A DNA stretch of 64,000 bases from Valencia hispanica (GCA_963556495.2 OY747701.1:41581001-41645000); one strand, 5' to 3'; positions 12,493 through 23,159 are shown, counted from the stretch's first letter. Notes: a model not told the origin generated them from the sequence alone. A program made the numbers and translations.

Positions 12493-12798
12493 CTATTCTG
12501 CCGGCTGCCATGGCACTGCCCCCTCCTCACTGAGGTGGGCCATGAAAACTTCTCTGGTCTCCACTGCCTCTCTGGTTGCGTTGTTGGCTCCGATTCGCCC
12601 CACAGCTGGAAGTGGTCTTTCTCCATGAGCAGCGGCAGCTCCCCTCACCACTTCGGGGTTGACTTCCAGTCTGCGGTGAAACATTCTCCACTGTGCAGAC
12701 CAGATCCCGAATGCATCTTCCACCACCAGCCGGGCCCGGGAGAGCCGGTAGTTGAAGACGCGCTGCTGATCCGACAAGATCCGCCATGTTGTAAACAA
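12493..12798 (-). pseudogene. C-terminal remnant of a Harbinger (HARBI1-type) nuclease
   Basis: On the minus strand, LSDQQRVFNYRLSRARLVVE followed by DAFGI matches the conserved C-terminal region of DDE_Tnp_4 / HARBI1-like nucleases. The frame ends with MAHLSEEGAVPWQ, resembling the terminal WQ motif of that family. The block that should carry the LHNFL-type motif (around AAAAHGERPL) reads poorly, suggesting a frameshift or small indel. The upstream two thirds, including the first catalytic Asp residues, are absent: only about 150 bp separate this piece from the right inverted repeat. It converges with the MADF-BESS gene and cannot encode an active nuclease. Confidence 0.72.
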
Positions 12799-12942
12799 CT
12801 AGCAACAGACAAATCCACGCCCGCACGCTGACGTAATGACGTGACGCGCTGATGCCCCGACGCGCCGACGCAGACCACAAGTGTGCAAGCAGCTGGGTTT
12901 TAATTTTAAAGCGTCGACTTTCGTCCGTTTGAGCGATTTGAT

Positions 12943-12976
12943 GCCTGGACGCGCTGACCGGTGTGAACGCGGCTTT
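12943..12976 (-). repeat. Right terminal inverted repeat of Harbinger element
   Basis: Exact reverse complement of 10155-10188, ending CGGTGTGAACGCGGCTTT. Confidence 0.93.
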
Positions 12977-13052
12977 AGATCTATCTTGCCCAATGACAGC
13001 TAGAGATAGGCACCAGCACCCCATGACCCTGCAAGGATAAGCAGGTGTAGAC
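12977..13052 (+). mobile_element. SINE-like repeat, right part after Harbinger insertion
   Basis: CCCAATGACAGCTAGAGATA, then AGCACCCCATGACCCTGCAA, is the 3' part of the repeat begun at 9907 and ends in a GGAT tail. The same tail occurs at 24012-24142. Confidence 0.6.
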
Positions 13053-13093
13053 GATGGATGGATGGATGGATGGATGGATGGATGGATGGATGG
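13053..13093. repeat. GGAT tetranucleotide microsatellite
   Basis: About ten GGAT units form the tail of the SINE-like repeat. Confidence 0.95.
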
Positions 13094-15329
13094 TTGGACA
13101 TACATGAGAAAATAGAATTGAATAGAAAAGTAACAGAATTTAATTGGGATTAATGTAATGGTTTTTTTGCAAGTAGAAAAGCATCCTCCTCTCTGTTTTG
13201 ATGTGACCCACTGATAACAGCTGAAATATGTTTACTTTATAATTCTAGTTATTGTGTGAAAAAAACGTATTCTCCTGATTCATTAACTAAACGCTTTGCA
13301 TGTTTTAACCAGTGTTATAGTAGGATGCCATGTAGTTCTCAGATGTCCTCCACCCAGCTGTTAGCTAAGCCTCTGCTGAATGTGCCTTAAATATAAATTG
13401 TGGGTCTGGTTCAAACTGACTTTTTGTTCAGTTGAAATCTGCATCAGACTTTGAGAATCGCTGTCATGTAATACTGGTGTAGCATTCACTTATTCATTCA
13501 CTCACCAACTATATCGCATGTTGGTATTTATGTTGTGATTTAGAACTGTGGTTTACCTTTTAAAATTGACAAGTAGAGGAAACTAGCCATCAACACAAAG
13601 AAGAGAACAGGTGTACAACCATAACATGTTAATTTAAGTAAAAATTTACTTAAATTATTATTCATTTTTTAATGGTTTAAATATAATACCACAAATGTTG
13701 AAAAAAAGTCAAGATTGGTGGGTGGAAATACAAGTTCTGAAAGATGGCTTTGCTTAGTGCAGCATTTTCCTTACTTTATTTTGCTTCCTATATCAAGCCC
13801 AACCTTTTTTTTACTTTCACAGCAGACCTGGATTTCTTTTTCCGACTCACTTAACCATTAATTTTCTTCTTTCCTTTCACCCTCATCATGCGTTACATTA
13901 CAGATAACTCCTGAAGCTCTTAGTTACTTTCTCTTGCCCCCTGGTCTGCCTCTGTTGTTTTACCTAAAACTTCTCTGCAACCATGTTTTTGGTTTTCTTC
14001 CAGTTTACCTATGTTGACCGCAATCATTTATCATTATCATTAAAATATATCATTATGTGGACCCTCCAAATGTTCACCATGTCTCTTGAAAGAAGACTAG
14101 ATACTTCAGTTTAATGGTGTTTAGTGTCAAAATCGTTTGGTAAAACCAATTTCATGATTGAAACAATATGCTTTAGGTTTCCATAATAAGAGTGAATGGA
14201 CATGTAAAGTGGATAAATCTTGAAATGCTATGCTTATGTATTTTTTTTATAATAGATAACTAGCTAAATCTCTTCTAACAAAACAGAAAAAATATCAAAC
14301 CTTATAGTAATTTCAGCATATTAAGAATGGAACCTTCAATGAGAAATGAAGCAGAACAGCTATGTTATGTCTAAAGGCAATACATTATATTATAATAATT
14401 ATGAAGCCACTTCGTTCACAAATCACATTTTCTTGGACATGAGGGTGTTTTTCATTCTAACAATGTCAACAGAAATTATGTTCAATCAAAACTATTGAAT
14501 GCAGACTATTTTACCATACTAAAACCTACTGTAATTCTAAATGAAAACAGGATTTGAAAAGTCTCACACTGAGTCAGCCTGAGATTGCATGGAAACTCCA
14601 AAGATTTATCTAATCATGGACAGCTGATGATCAGCAACTGGCTGAAAAGCAAACAGAAAGAATTGTAGATTCAGCTGTTATAATAAACAGAGCAGCAATA
14701 AAGTAAAGGATTTGGTATTGCGAATGTTTATAATTATGTAGTAAAATAAATGCAGGACACTTATAATGATAACTTAGAGCCTGTTGGCTCAGGTGAACAC
14801 TATATAAAAATGGTGAAAAACCCTTCACATAGGGTACTTTAATTAATCAGAGCTTTAAGTCCTTATGAGCATAGTTATAAGATCTGGCCGAATAAATGTG
14901 AAATCGCTGTATGTTTATATAGCTCTTTGTGGATGTGTGCGTCAGGAAGGGTTGAGTGGGTGTATTTGCCTGTGGGTCACAATAAGCCCATCTGCTATAA
15001 ACCAAACCAAATCAAACATATTGAGAAGAAAACCTGACTGCCTTTCTTACTCTCTCTTACCAACACACACAAGTTTATACATATATAACGTTTTTCTTAA
15101 TGTGTATGTGTCCTTTCCCTAAGATTAGTTTTAGTGTAACCTTCACGTTTTGTTGTGGTGGAGTTGGACTCAAGCATTGACAGAATAATGGATGGTAAAA
15201 GGTGGAGATTTAATAGTAATAATTTACAAACCAGTAATGAAAACCAAGAGGGAAAATAAGATGGTGAGGTAACAGGGGGATAGACAAACAAGCATGAAAG
15301 GTAACAGAAGAATCTGACTTGTAAACTAA
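13094..15329. other. AT-rich non-coding DNA
   Basis: No gene or recognisable transposon end was found. The part from about 15140 looks like the left flank of an older interspersed repeat (GTGGTGGAGTTGGACTCAAG) into which the Rex3 LINE inserted, but I cannot assign its class. Confidence 0.45.
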
Positions 15330-16376
15330 CAGGCTATGTTCCATCCATCCATTTTCTTCCGCTTATCCGGGCTCGGGTCACGGGGGCAGCAGCCTAAGCA
15401 AAGAGACCCAGACTTCCCTCTCCCCAGCCACTTGTTCCAGCTCCTCGGGAGGAACCCCAAGGCGCTCCCAGGCCAGCCGAGAAACATAGTCCCTCCAGCG
15501 TGTCCTGGGCCTTCCCCTGGGCCTCCTCCCGGTGAGACGTGCCTGAAACACCTCACCAGGGAGGCGTCCAGGAGGCATCCTGACCAGATGCCCGAGCCAC
15601 CTCAACTGACTCCTCTTGATGTGGAGGAGCAGCGGCTCTACTCTGAGCCCCCTCCGGATGACTGAGCTTCTCACCCTATCTCTAAGGGAGAGCCCAGACA
15701 CTCTGCGGAGGAAACTCATTTCAGCCGCTTGTATCCGTGATCTCGTTCTTTCGGTCACCACCCAGAGTTTGTGACCATAAATGAGGGTAGGAACGTAGAT
15801 CGGCCGGTAAAATCGAGAGCTTCGCCTTTCGGCTCAGCTCTCTCTTCGCCACGACAGACCAGTAAAGCGCCCATATAACTGCAGATGCCCCACCAATCCG
15901 TCTATCGATCTCCCGCTCCATTTTTCCCTCATTCGTGAACAAGACCCCCAGATACTTAAACTCCTCCACTTGGGGAAGGACCCCATCCCCGACCCTGAGA
16001 AGGCACCCCACCCTTTTCCGGCTCAAGACCATGGCCGCGGATTTGGAGGTGCTGATTCTCATCCCAGCCGCTTCACACTCGGCTGCGAACCGCTCCAGCG
16101 AAAGCTGTAGATCACGTTCCGATGAAGCCAACAGGACCACGTCATCTGCAAAAAGCAGAGACCCGATCCTGAGGCCACCAAAACGGATCCCCTCAACGCC
16201 TTGGCTGCGCCTACAGATCCTGTCCATAAAAGTTAGGAACAGGATCGGTCACAAAGGGCAACCATGGCGGGGTCCAACTCTCACTGGAAACAAGCCCGAC
16301 TTACTGCCGGCAATGCGAACCAAACTCTGGCACCGGTCGTACAGGGACCTAACAAGCCCGTATCAGGCTATGTTCC
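15330..16376 (-). mobile_element. 5'-truncated Rex3/RTE-type LINE with 13-bp target duplication
   Basis: The insert (15343-16363) lies between two identical copies of CAGGCTATGTTCC at 15330-15342 and 16364-16376. Read on the minus strand it ends in AAAATGGATGGATGG, the GATG tail typical of Rex3. The 3' part (CTTATCCGGGCTCGGGTCAC on the + strand) is the familiar fish RTE 3' region. The 5' part of the element, including any endonuclease, is missing, as expected from incomplete reverse transcription. Confidence 0.88.
15378..16363 (-). pseudogene. Rex3-type reverse transcriptase fragment
   Basis: The minus-strand frame contains the RT palm motifs: GCPL*PILFLTFMDRICRRS, where the asterisk is an in-frame TGA at 16249-16251, then RIGSLLFADDVVLLASSERD with the catalytic DD, and EEFKYLGVLF. 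After SRKAKLSI the frame shifts by one near 15803-15815. It then continues as WVVTERTRSRIQAAEMSFLR and ends with GRPRTRWRDY and a Leu/Pro-rich end near 15378. It would have copied the LINE RNA by target-primed reverse transcription. The premature stop, the frameshift and the 5' truncation make it inactive. Confidence 0.88.
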
Positions 16377-16672
16377 TCTAGATAATTACCAGATAGGCAG
16401 CAAGTCAAACCTAAGTAAGACATGAAGAAGGTGGAGCTGAACATTGTAGCTTACTCACAGCCAGACGGGCCCTGTCAGTGGTGCTGATTTTATGCAAGAG
16501 CACAATCTAGTATACTTAGTAAATGTAACTGCCCAGTACGCTTCTAAGTACTAAGGAACAACTTTTTGCTACTACTGAAGTTGAAGTAGCATGTTGGAAC
16601 TAGACTTTTATACAGTCTTATATAGCTTATATAGCATCAGACAAGGCATGCTATCTTTTGTTGTTTATTGTT

Positions 16673-16986
16673 TGGGGCAACTGTGGCTCAGGTGGTAGGA
16701 ATTCATCCCATAATCTGTGGGTTGCCGGTTTGAATCCCCGCCCCAACCGTCTTGGTCGTTGTGTCCTTGGGCAAGACAATTCACCCCAGTGCCTGCTGTT
16801 GGTGGTCAGAGGGCTTTGTGGTGCCTGTGTCCGCAGCCTCGGCTCTGTCAGTGTGCCTCAGGGCAGCTGTGGCTACAATGTAGTAGCTTGCCACCATCAG
16901 TGTGTGAGTAGGTGAATAACTGAATGTAGCGTAAGGCGCTTTGTGGTCCTCTGACTGAGAAAGCGCTATACAAATACAAGCCTTTT
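16673..16986 (+). mobile_element. tRNA-headed SINE with L2-like tail
   Basis: The head carries an A-box-like GTGGCTCAGGTGGTAG and a B-box-like GGTTTGAATCC, indicating a tRNA-derived RNA polymerase III promoter. The body has GTGTCCTTGGGCAAGACA and the tail GAAAGCGCTATACAAATAC, a LINE-derived 3' end. The short repeat GTTTATTGTT occurs on both sides (16663-16672 and 16987-16996) and is a likely target duplication. A diverged second copy is at 57225-57475. Confidence 0.8.
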
Positions 16987-17169
16987 GTTTATTGTTATCT
17001 TTTATGTTTAGTGTAAGGGTACACTTCTAAGACTCTTAGATCTTTATTACATCAAATGCTCAATTGCCAAGCTGTTCCATGTTTTATAGGTGATACAGCC
17101 CTTGTTTTTGCAATTCAGCCTGGGTTTGGGTTGACACGTCATTCAGTCAGATTCATAATGGAGTCCAGA

Positions 17170-17659
17170 CTAGTGCTGGATATATATTGAAATTTCTAGA
17201 ATCATTTCGTTTCCGACTCTCAAAATTTGGGATGACTTCTTCAGAAAGATGTTTGCGAGACACCATAACGTAGTGCGGTTCCACTACTTTCATTAGCCGC
17301 CTGAAGCCCTCTTTTTCAACAACAGAATAAGGGCGAAAATCCTGGCAAACTAAGCCTGCAATCGCCTCAGCTACTTTGAAAAAACGTGCAGAATTAGCTG
17401 GTAGTTGAAGTGTTTGCTTGAGCTTAATCTGCTCAGGCCCAGTGGATAGCTAGGAAAGGAGATTTTGGTTGTGACGCCACATGTGGTTCCTGAGGGTTGT
17501 GACCTTTCTACAATACTTCACCTCCATTTGGCAGGCATACTAAATCAATTTTCTTCTGTCAAGCTCATCTTTTTGTTTGTCCGTTCTGAACCTGAAATGG
17601 TGCAAGGGTGTTTTCAAAGCCAGCACTGGGTTAACATTACCGCCTGTGTCCGAAGCCAT
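17170..17659 (-). pseudogene. hAT transposase relic with BED finger
   Basis: A single minus-strand frame runs from an ATG at 17657-17659, interrupted by TAG at 17540-17542 and TAG at 17450-17452. The first part (KTPLHHFRFRTDKQKDELD, then YCRKVTTLRNHMWRH) resembles a BED zinc finger with its HxxxxH pair. The stop falls where one zinc-binding Cys is expected. The second part, LPANSARFFKVAEAIAG, DFRPYSVVEKEGFRRLMKVV and EPHYVMVSRKHLSEEVIP, matches the conserved region of ZBED-like hAT transposases. The RNase H core and C-terminal dimerisation region are absent. Element ends were not found. Confidence 0.8.
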
Positions 17660-19007
17660 GTTGTTTCAATACCTTCACAACTAGCATGCAGGCGTAACTT
17701 CAAAGACGCGACAGTGCGTGGGATTAAAGTTCACTGGGCAAAACCCTTTAACACCCAAGCCTCAAAATGTCCATCTGGACTTTCTTGTTCTATATTAGCT
17801 GTAAAAATGGCAAACAATGTCTAAGGGTTAAATTGATCTTTGGACGTGTGGATCGATCTTTAGGAATTATTATTAGACTCAAGTCAGAATCAGAGAACCC
17901 TTTTCAACACTGTACTGGTCTAGACTTTAAGAAAGGCTGCTTTACAGTTTCCGGTGTCACCAGAGGCATGTTTGTGTGAAAACTTTTTTTGGAGGATCTA
18001 TTTAATCTTGATTTAATAACAATTTGCCTAAAAACAAAATAAAACAAAAAAATAAATAAATAGAAAATCTGACCATGACATGTAGTGATAAACAGTAGGT
18101 AACCATTTTTATGCAAATTCTCGAGAAGGACTGAAACTATACATATAATTATGCTATTCCAAGAAATGAGATGAAGTCTTTGCACTCTCTGCTGCACTGA
18201 TAATTTCTGAGTTAAACTGTGATACTATGTTGGGTCATTATTTCCAACAACAGGCTGCTGACAAATGGAAAAAAAAAGAAAAAGAAAATGCTTCTTCCAC
18301 ATATTTTTGCAACTGCTTAACATTAGCCATCTTTCATGCAGCAGCAAAAAAAACCTTTCCCATTTTCTGTAAACTTCAAGAGGCATATTGAAGTAAGATG
18401 TTTTCAGTCTCAATGTCCTATATCCTGAAATGGGAATTTAAATGAATATGCATAAAGCAAAGCACAACATGCAGGTGACATGGCTGACTTGTGTTGCTGC
18501 GGCAAAACGCAGCACTAGACAAATGTTTTCTCCATCTCTTTTCCCTTTAGGAACACGACAATGAGACAGAGAAGAACAGTAATCTCAGGGGAACCCTTCT
18601 TTCACTTAGCAAATGAAAAACCAACACACTAATGATGCTAAAACACATGCAAGGAATCAGAATGGAATGGAAGCTCATATGTAAGAAGCATATGCACAAA
18701 CACACGCAATCCACCTCATAGAATCAGTTTCTCCTTACATGGTACATGTTAGTGAAATGCCATTCTTTCCAACTGATTCTGAGTTTTATGTAATTTTGCT
18801 GTAGCTCTATGGTGGAGATACATTCTACACACCACCATTCAAATGCCAGATTTTGTGAAGTAAAATGCAAGACCAATGTGAACCATTTCAAAAACATTTT
18901 ACATATTTTATTTAATCTACAAGCCATCTAAAAGCATTGATACACCTTGTTTTTTTTTTTTTTTTACCAGAGATAGCGCTTTGCTTACAGGCGAGAACAT
19001 TTACATT
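17660..19007. other. Non-coding DNA, nothing recognised
   Basis: No gene seen. The first 170 bp may be the 5' part of the hAT relic. A run of 16 T lies at about 18950-18965. Confidence 0.45.
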
Positions 19008-19771
19008 TGCTCCCATCAGACCACAAGTTTGCCAAGTCTTGTGGGGAACTCTACGGAGGTTTGTCTTATGGCTTTCTTTAAAACAATGGCTTTAGTCTTG
19101 TTACTCTTCCATAATGTCAAGATTTATAGTGTTTGACCAATAGTTAGTCTGTTGACAGATTCTTCCACCTTTGCTGTAAATCTTTGCAGCTCCTCCAGAG
19201 TTCTCTCACTGAAAAATGCTTTTTTTTACCCATCCTGGTAGTTCTGATGGACAACCATCTTCTCGTTGGTTAACAGTTGTGTCAAACCATTTTCAGTCAG
19301 ATGATGGCTTATAATTGCTCTGTAAGATGTTCAGAATTTTCAGGAATTGTTTAACAACCAAACCCTGCTTTAACCTTCTCCACAACTTTATACCTGACAT
19401 GCCTGTTGTGTTATTTGGTCTCTATGATGCAGTTTGCTCACCTGTGTTCTCCAACAAACCTCTCAGACCTTCACAGAAAATATATATTTAAAGTTAGATT
19501 AAATTACACACAAGAGGGAATCTTTTTGCAAATATTTCCACCGTTTTTTTATTAATGAGTATCAGTATTAGTGGGCTGAATACAAATCCACACCACACTT
19601 TTCAGATTTAATTTCAAAAAAATTTCAAAAGCACTTATCCTTTTTCCTTTGACTTCACAATTAGGTAACGCTTTGAGTCGCTGTCACAGAAAACAGAAAG
19701 AAATTTATGGTATTTAACGGCTTGCATTATCCGAAACATGAAAAGTTCAAGAAATCATATTGCCAGGCACT
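19008..19771 (-). pseudogene. Decayed Tc1-like transposon fragment
   Basis: The + strand shows the reverse complement of a common fish Tc1 element: CTCCCATCAGACCACAAG (transposase, SDE region), CTTTGCAGCTCCTCCAGAGTT, AACCCTGCTTTAACCTTCTC and CTCCACAACTTTATACCTGA (helix-turn-helix region). These are followed by GGGCTGAATACAAATCCA and a terminal TGCCAGGCACTAAG. The coding region is riddled with changes and the catalytic half beyond the first Asp is missing. A more readable piece of a related element lies at 53564-54055 in the opposite orientation. The family match is from memory. Confidence 0.7.
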
Positions 19772-19955
19772 AAGTATGTTTTTCTTTCCTTTAATTTAAA
19801 AAAGCTAATATATATCTTGAGCCGTTGAACTGAAAAAGAAATATCTAAGAGGGGAAAGCAGCAATATGCTGGTTACTTACAGGAGTATTCACACCCTTAA
19901 ACATTGTTATATCACAAAAACCTGGCTTGTTAACAGGGGGTTTGCAGTTAATATA

Positions 19956-20240
19956 CAGGGTGGGCCATTTATATGGATACACCGTAATAACAGGAGAATG
20001 GTAGGTGATATCAAAGTCCTGTTTGTGGCACATTAGGATATGTGAGGGGGGAAACTCCTTAAGATGGGTGGTGACCATGGTGGCCATTTAGAAGTCGGCC
20101 ATCTTGGATACAACTTTTGTTTTTTCAATAGGAAGAGGGCCATGTGACACATCAAACTTATTGGTAATGTCACAAGAAAAACAATGGTGTGCTTGGTTTC
20201 AACGTAACTTTATTCTTTCATGAGTTATTTACAAGTTTCT
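19956..20240 (+). repeat. Left 285-bp terminal inverted repeat of mariner-type element
   Basis: Starts CAGGGTGGGCCATTTATATG. It is nearly identical to the reverse complement of 21251-21535, which has the same length. Confidence 0.9.
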
Positions 20241-20246
20241 GACCAC

Positions 20247-21230
20247 TTATAAAATGTGTTCAATGTGCTGCCCATTCTGTTGGATTGTCAATGCAACCCT
20301 CTTCTCCCACTCGTCACACACTGATTGCAACACCGCAGGAGAAATGCCAGCACAGGCATCCAGTATCCGTAGTTTGAGGTGCTGCACATCTCGTATCTTC
20401 ACACCATAGACAATTGCTTTCAGATGACCCCAAAGATAAAAGTCTAAGGAGGTCAGATCGGGAGACCTTGGGGGCCATTCAACTGGCCCACGACGGCCAA
20501 TTCACTTTCCAGGAAACTGTTCATCTAGGAATGCTCGGACCTGGCACCCATAATGTGGTGGTGCACCATCTTGCTGGAAAAACTCAGGGAACGTGCCAGC
20601 TTCAGTGCATAAAGAGGGAAACACATCATCATGTAGCAATTTCAAATATCCAGTGGCCTTGAGGTTTCCATTGATGAAGAATGGACCCACTATCGTTGTA
20701 CCCCATATACCACACCAAACCATCACTTTTGTTGTTCCAACAGTCTTGGAGGGATCAATCCAATGTGGGTTAGTGTCAGACGGAAACTGAGGGTCCTGTT
20801 CCAATTTTTGTTTTGCCCATTCTGCAAATTCTGTGCGCCGATCTGGGTCATCCTCGTTGAGATGCTCCAGTAGCTGGAGTTTGTAAGAGTGCCATTTGTG
20901 AGTAGCTAATATCCGCCGAAGGGATGTTCGACTAATGCCACTCTCCAGTGACGTGCGGCGAGTGCTACGCTGTGGGCTCTTGCTGAATGAAGCTAGGATA
21001 GCCACTGATGTTTCTTCATTAGTGACAGTTTTCTTGCGTCCACATTTTGACAAATCCAACACTGAACCAGTTTCACGAAACTTAGCAAGCAGTTTGCTGA
21101 CTGTAGCATGGGAGATGGGTGGTCTCGTAGGGTGTCTTGCATTGAAATCTGCTGCAATGACCCGGTTACTGCGTTCACCAGACATCAACACGATTTCGAT
21201 CCGCTCCTCACGTGTTAACCTCTTCGACAT
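20247..21230 (-). pseudogene. Mariner-type transposase, DD41D-like, with internal deletion and nonsense codon
   Basis: The start is probably MSKRLTREERIEIVL at 21230; 24 further residues upstream would lie partly in the inverted repeat. Residues about 1-115 are helix-turn-helix-like (ISHATVSKLLAKFRETGSV and GRKKT linker). The segment that normally carries the first catalytic Asp (a DEA-type motif) is missing between DPQFPSD and TNPHWIDPSK, consistent with an in-frame deletion. The second Asp is in FFQQDGAPPH and the third in RSPDLTSLDFYLWG, with 41 residues between them. A TGA at 20502-20504 follows FLDEQFPGK, and the frame then stays open to TAA at 20247-20249. Confidence 0.85.
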
Positions 21231-21250
21231 GTCAATGGCTGTGAACAAAG

Positions 21251-21535
21251 AGAAACTTGTAAATAACTCATGAAAGAATAAAGTTACGTTGAAACCAAGC
21301 ACACCATTGTTTTTCTTGTGACATTACCAATAAGTTTGATGTGTCACATGGCCCTCTTCCTATTGAAAAAACAAAAGTTGTATCCAAGATGGCCGACTTC
21401 TAAATGGCCACCATGGTCACCACCCATCTTAAGGAGTTTCCCCCCTCACATATCCTAATGTGCCACAAACAGGACTTTGATATCACCTACCATTCTCATG
21501 TTATTACGGTGTATCCATATAAATGGCCCACCCTG
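21251..21535 (-). repeat. Right 285-bp terminal inverted repeat of mariner-type element
   Basis: Mirror of 19956-20240, ending ATAAATGGCCCACCCTG before TA. Confidence 0.9.
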
Positions 21536-21537
21536 TA

Positions 21538-22898
21538 GTATACATAGCGTTAATTCAGTCAGACTGAAAAATCCCTAACTAAACCATTTGCTGATGTTGA
21601 TGATAATCAGAAGTGTCAAATATGCGAAAAGATATAAAAACATTATTTACCTAAACTCTAAGATAAGGGAAAATACATAGAAGTCCAAGTATGATTTTAA
21701 ACCCCAGACTGAGAGAAGGAGAAAAATGGAGAAACAAGAGTCCAGTTTTACACCAAAATGAACCCAACTATTGTCGACAAATGTACATGTTTTCATGCGA
21801 TGGGATTACTGTGCCTTTAAAAAGCTGAAAATGCCATGGCTTTGTAAGTTTCTGATAGTTTCGTGGCTTCAGCATGGAATTATTCAGCCATCATTGTGTT
21901 CAGGAAGGAGACCAGTTCTGTGTTCCAGAGATGAACGTATTTGGTGCAAAATATTGGAATCAACTTCAGAAAGAAAAAAATGTCATGCAGTTAGGGCCCA
22001 CATGCAGATAATATTGTAGTGAGAGAATTTAAATAAACAGATTGCACAGAGTATTCTTACAGCATAAACTGAGGCAAAACTATAGGGGAAGAAGACGGAG
22101 GATCCAGCAAGGAATAAGCAAACATAACCTGCTTAAATACTAAAGGTGATTGTGGAAAGACAAAAAAACCAGAGAGGGACTTAATTAGGGTGATTAAATG
22201 CAGGTGAGTAAGTGATTGAGCAGAGTGAGGAAAAAGCCGCTAGAAAGGTGGCGGAATGGCAGGAGAAAATAAAACAGAAGGGAAAACAAAGGCGGAAACA
22301 AAAGATCTAATAAAAGAATATGTCTAAATGCCTAAATAAGTAGAAAACTAATGGAGGAGTAACTAAGATGAAATCTAAGTAAATAAATTAGAATGAAGAA
22401 GCACAAGAGAAACTCAATGTAAAAGCACTAATGAATACAACAGGGAGGAGGGGAAGAAAACAGAACCGAAGGAAAACATAAGTATAAACACTAGGTAAAA
22501 CGAAACTCAGATCAGAGAACAATAATCCTAAAGAGAGGAATAAAGTAAAACAGAACACCAAGGAAAATGATAAGATAAGAAAATAACTAAGATCAAAACA
22601 ATCCAAAAACAAAGAAACACAATTATGGATCGTAATAAAAAAACAAACAAAAAAATCATAAAACCTTTTAAATAGACTAGATGAAGTGGGTAAGCGAGAG
22701 CACAGCACAGCAAAGCAATTCCTGTAAAAACATAGACCAAAAGACCCCTCAGAAAGAAAGGCAACAAATAAAGCCAGATTACATTTTGAAAATGCACTCT
22801 GAGACCTTTATTTTTAAAACTAAAATTGCTGTGTCTGGCTATGATGACCATTGTTACCAAATGGTGGCTTGCAAGCCTGAGAACGCCATCCTGAATGA
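21538..22898. other. Non-coding DNA with a long purine-rich, A-rich strand
   Basis: From about 22080 to 22680 the + strand is strongly A-rich and poor in T, with many short AAACAGAA-type words. No gene is recognisable. The skew suggests part of an old interspersed repeat. Confidence 0.45.
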
Positions 22899-22965
22899 CA
22901 AGTGTAACGGTACATGCATTCACATACGGATTTTCGGTTTGGTACGCAAATGTACCGAACGAATA

Positions 22966-23157
22966 CTGTTTTCTATGAGGTGCTGTAAAGGACATAATGT
23001 ATGTTTCCCTCTTACTCACCAATAAAAGCATGCATACACCAATAGCAGCATTCTCTCACATACTCAAAATAATAAAATAACACATATATACTACTGAAAT
23101 ATCACTTACACATGCCAAAAACGATGCACACACAAAGTCTTAGGGTTCATACAAGTA
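22966..23157 (+). repeat. Left long inverted arm
   Basis: From TGTTTTCTATGAGGTGC through GGACATAATGTATGTTTCCC, CACCAATAAAAGC and GATGCACACACAAAGTCTTA. The reverse complement of 26095-26318 follows the same order. The arm is cut at 23158 by a Tc1-like insertion. Confidence 0.8.
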
Positions 23158-23159
23158 TA

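Larger units (their letters stand above)
10155..12976. mobile_element. PIF/Harbinger element with accessory gene, nuclease mostly deleted
   Basis: A 2.8-kb element is bounded by perfect 34-bp inverted repeats (10155-10188 and 12943-12976). It carries two genes facing each other, as in PIF/Harbinger transposons: a MADF-BESS DNA-binding protein on the + strand (10432-11842) and a nuclease on the - strand, of which only the C-terminal part survives (12493-12798). Both subterminal regions are rich in CpG and GACG/GCGTC motifs. The 11843-12492 spacer holds candidate 3' ends (TATTAAA near 12002) and no other gene. The flanks are TAA on the left and TTA on the right, so the 3-bp target duplication typical of Harbinger is ambiguous. 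The element splits a SINE-like repeat. Confidence 0.85.
19956..21535 (-). mobile_element. Mariner-type DNA transposon with long inverted repeats
   Basis: The element is 1580 bp and flanked by TA (19954-19955 and 21536-21537). It has 285-bp inverted repeats, far longer than in classical mariner, and one minus-strand transposase gene. The two repeats differ at only a few positions, implying recent insertion or strong sequence conversion between arms. The transposase has lost its first catalytic segment, so this copy is non-autonomous, but the ends look usable by a transposase acting in trans. Confidence 0.92.

Noticed and set aside
12527..13105. A 192-codon minus-strand frame across the right Harbinger end
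   Set aside because: It starts in the GGAT microsatellite and runs through the inverted repeat in a frame different from the nuclease remnant.
15336..16381. Plus-strand frames of 109 and 148 codons
   Set aside because: They are antisense to the Rex3 reverse transcriptase, whose motifs are clear on the minus strand.
16673..16750. Possible genuine tRNA gene
   Set aside because: A- and B-box-like words are present, but there is no complete cloverleaf, and the sequence continues into a SINE body.
20935..21273. A 112-codon plus-strand frame
   Set aside because: Antisense shadow of the mariner-type transposase.
22388..23031. Hydrophobic minus-strand frames of 106 and 167 codons suggesting membrane proteins
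   Set aside because: They arise from the A-rich + strand, which gives Phe/Leu/Ser codons on the other strand. No conserved motif.
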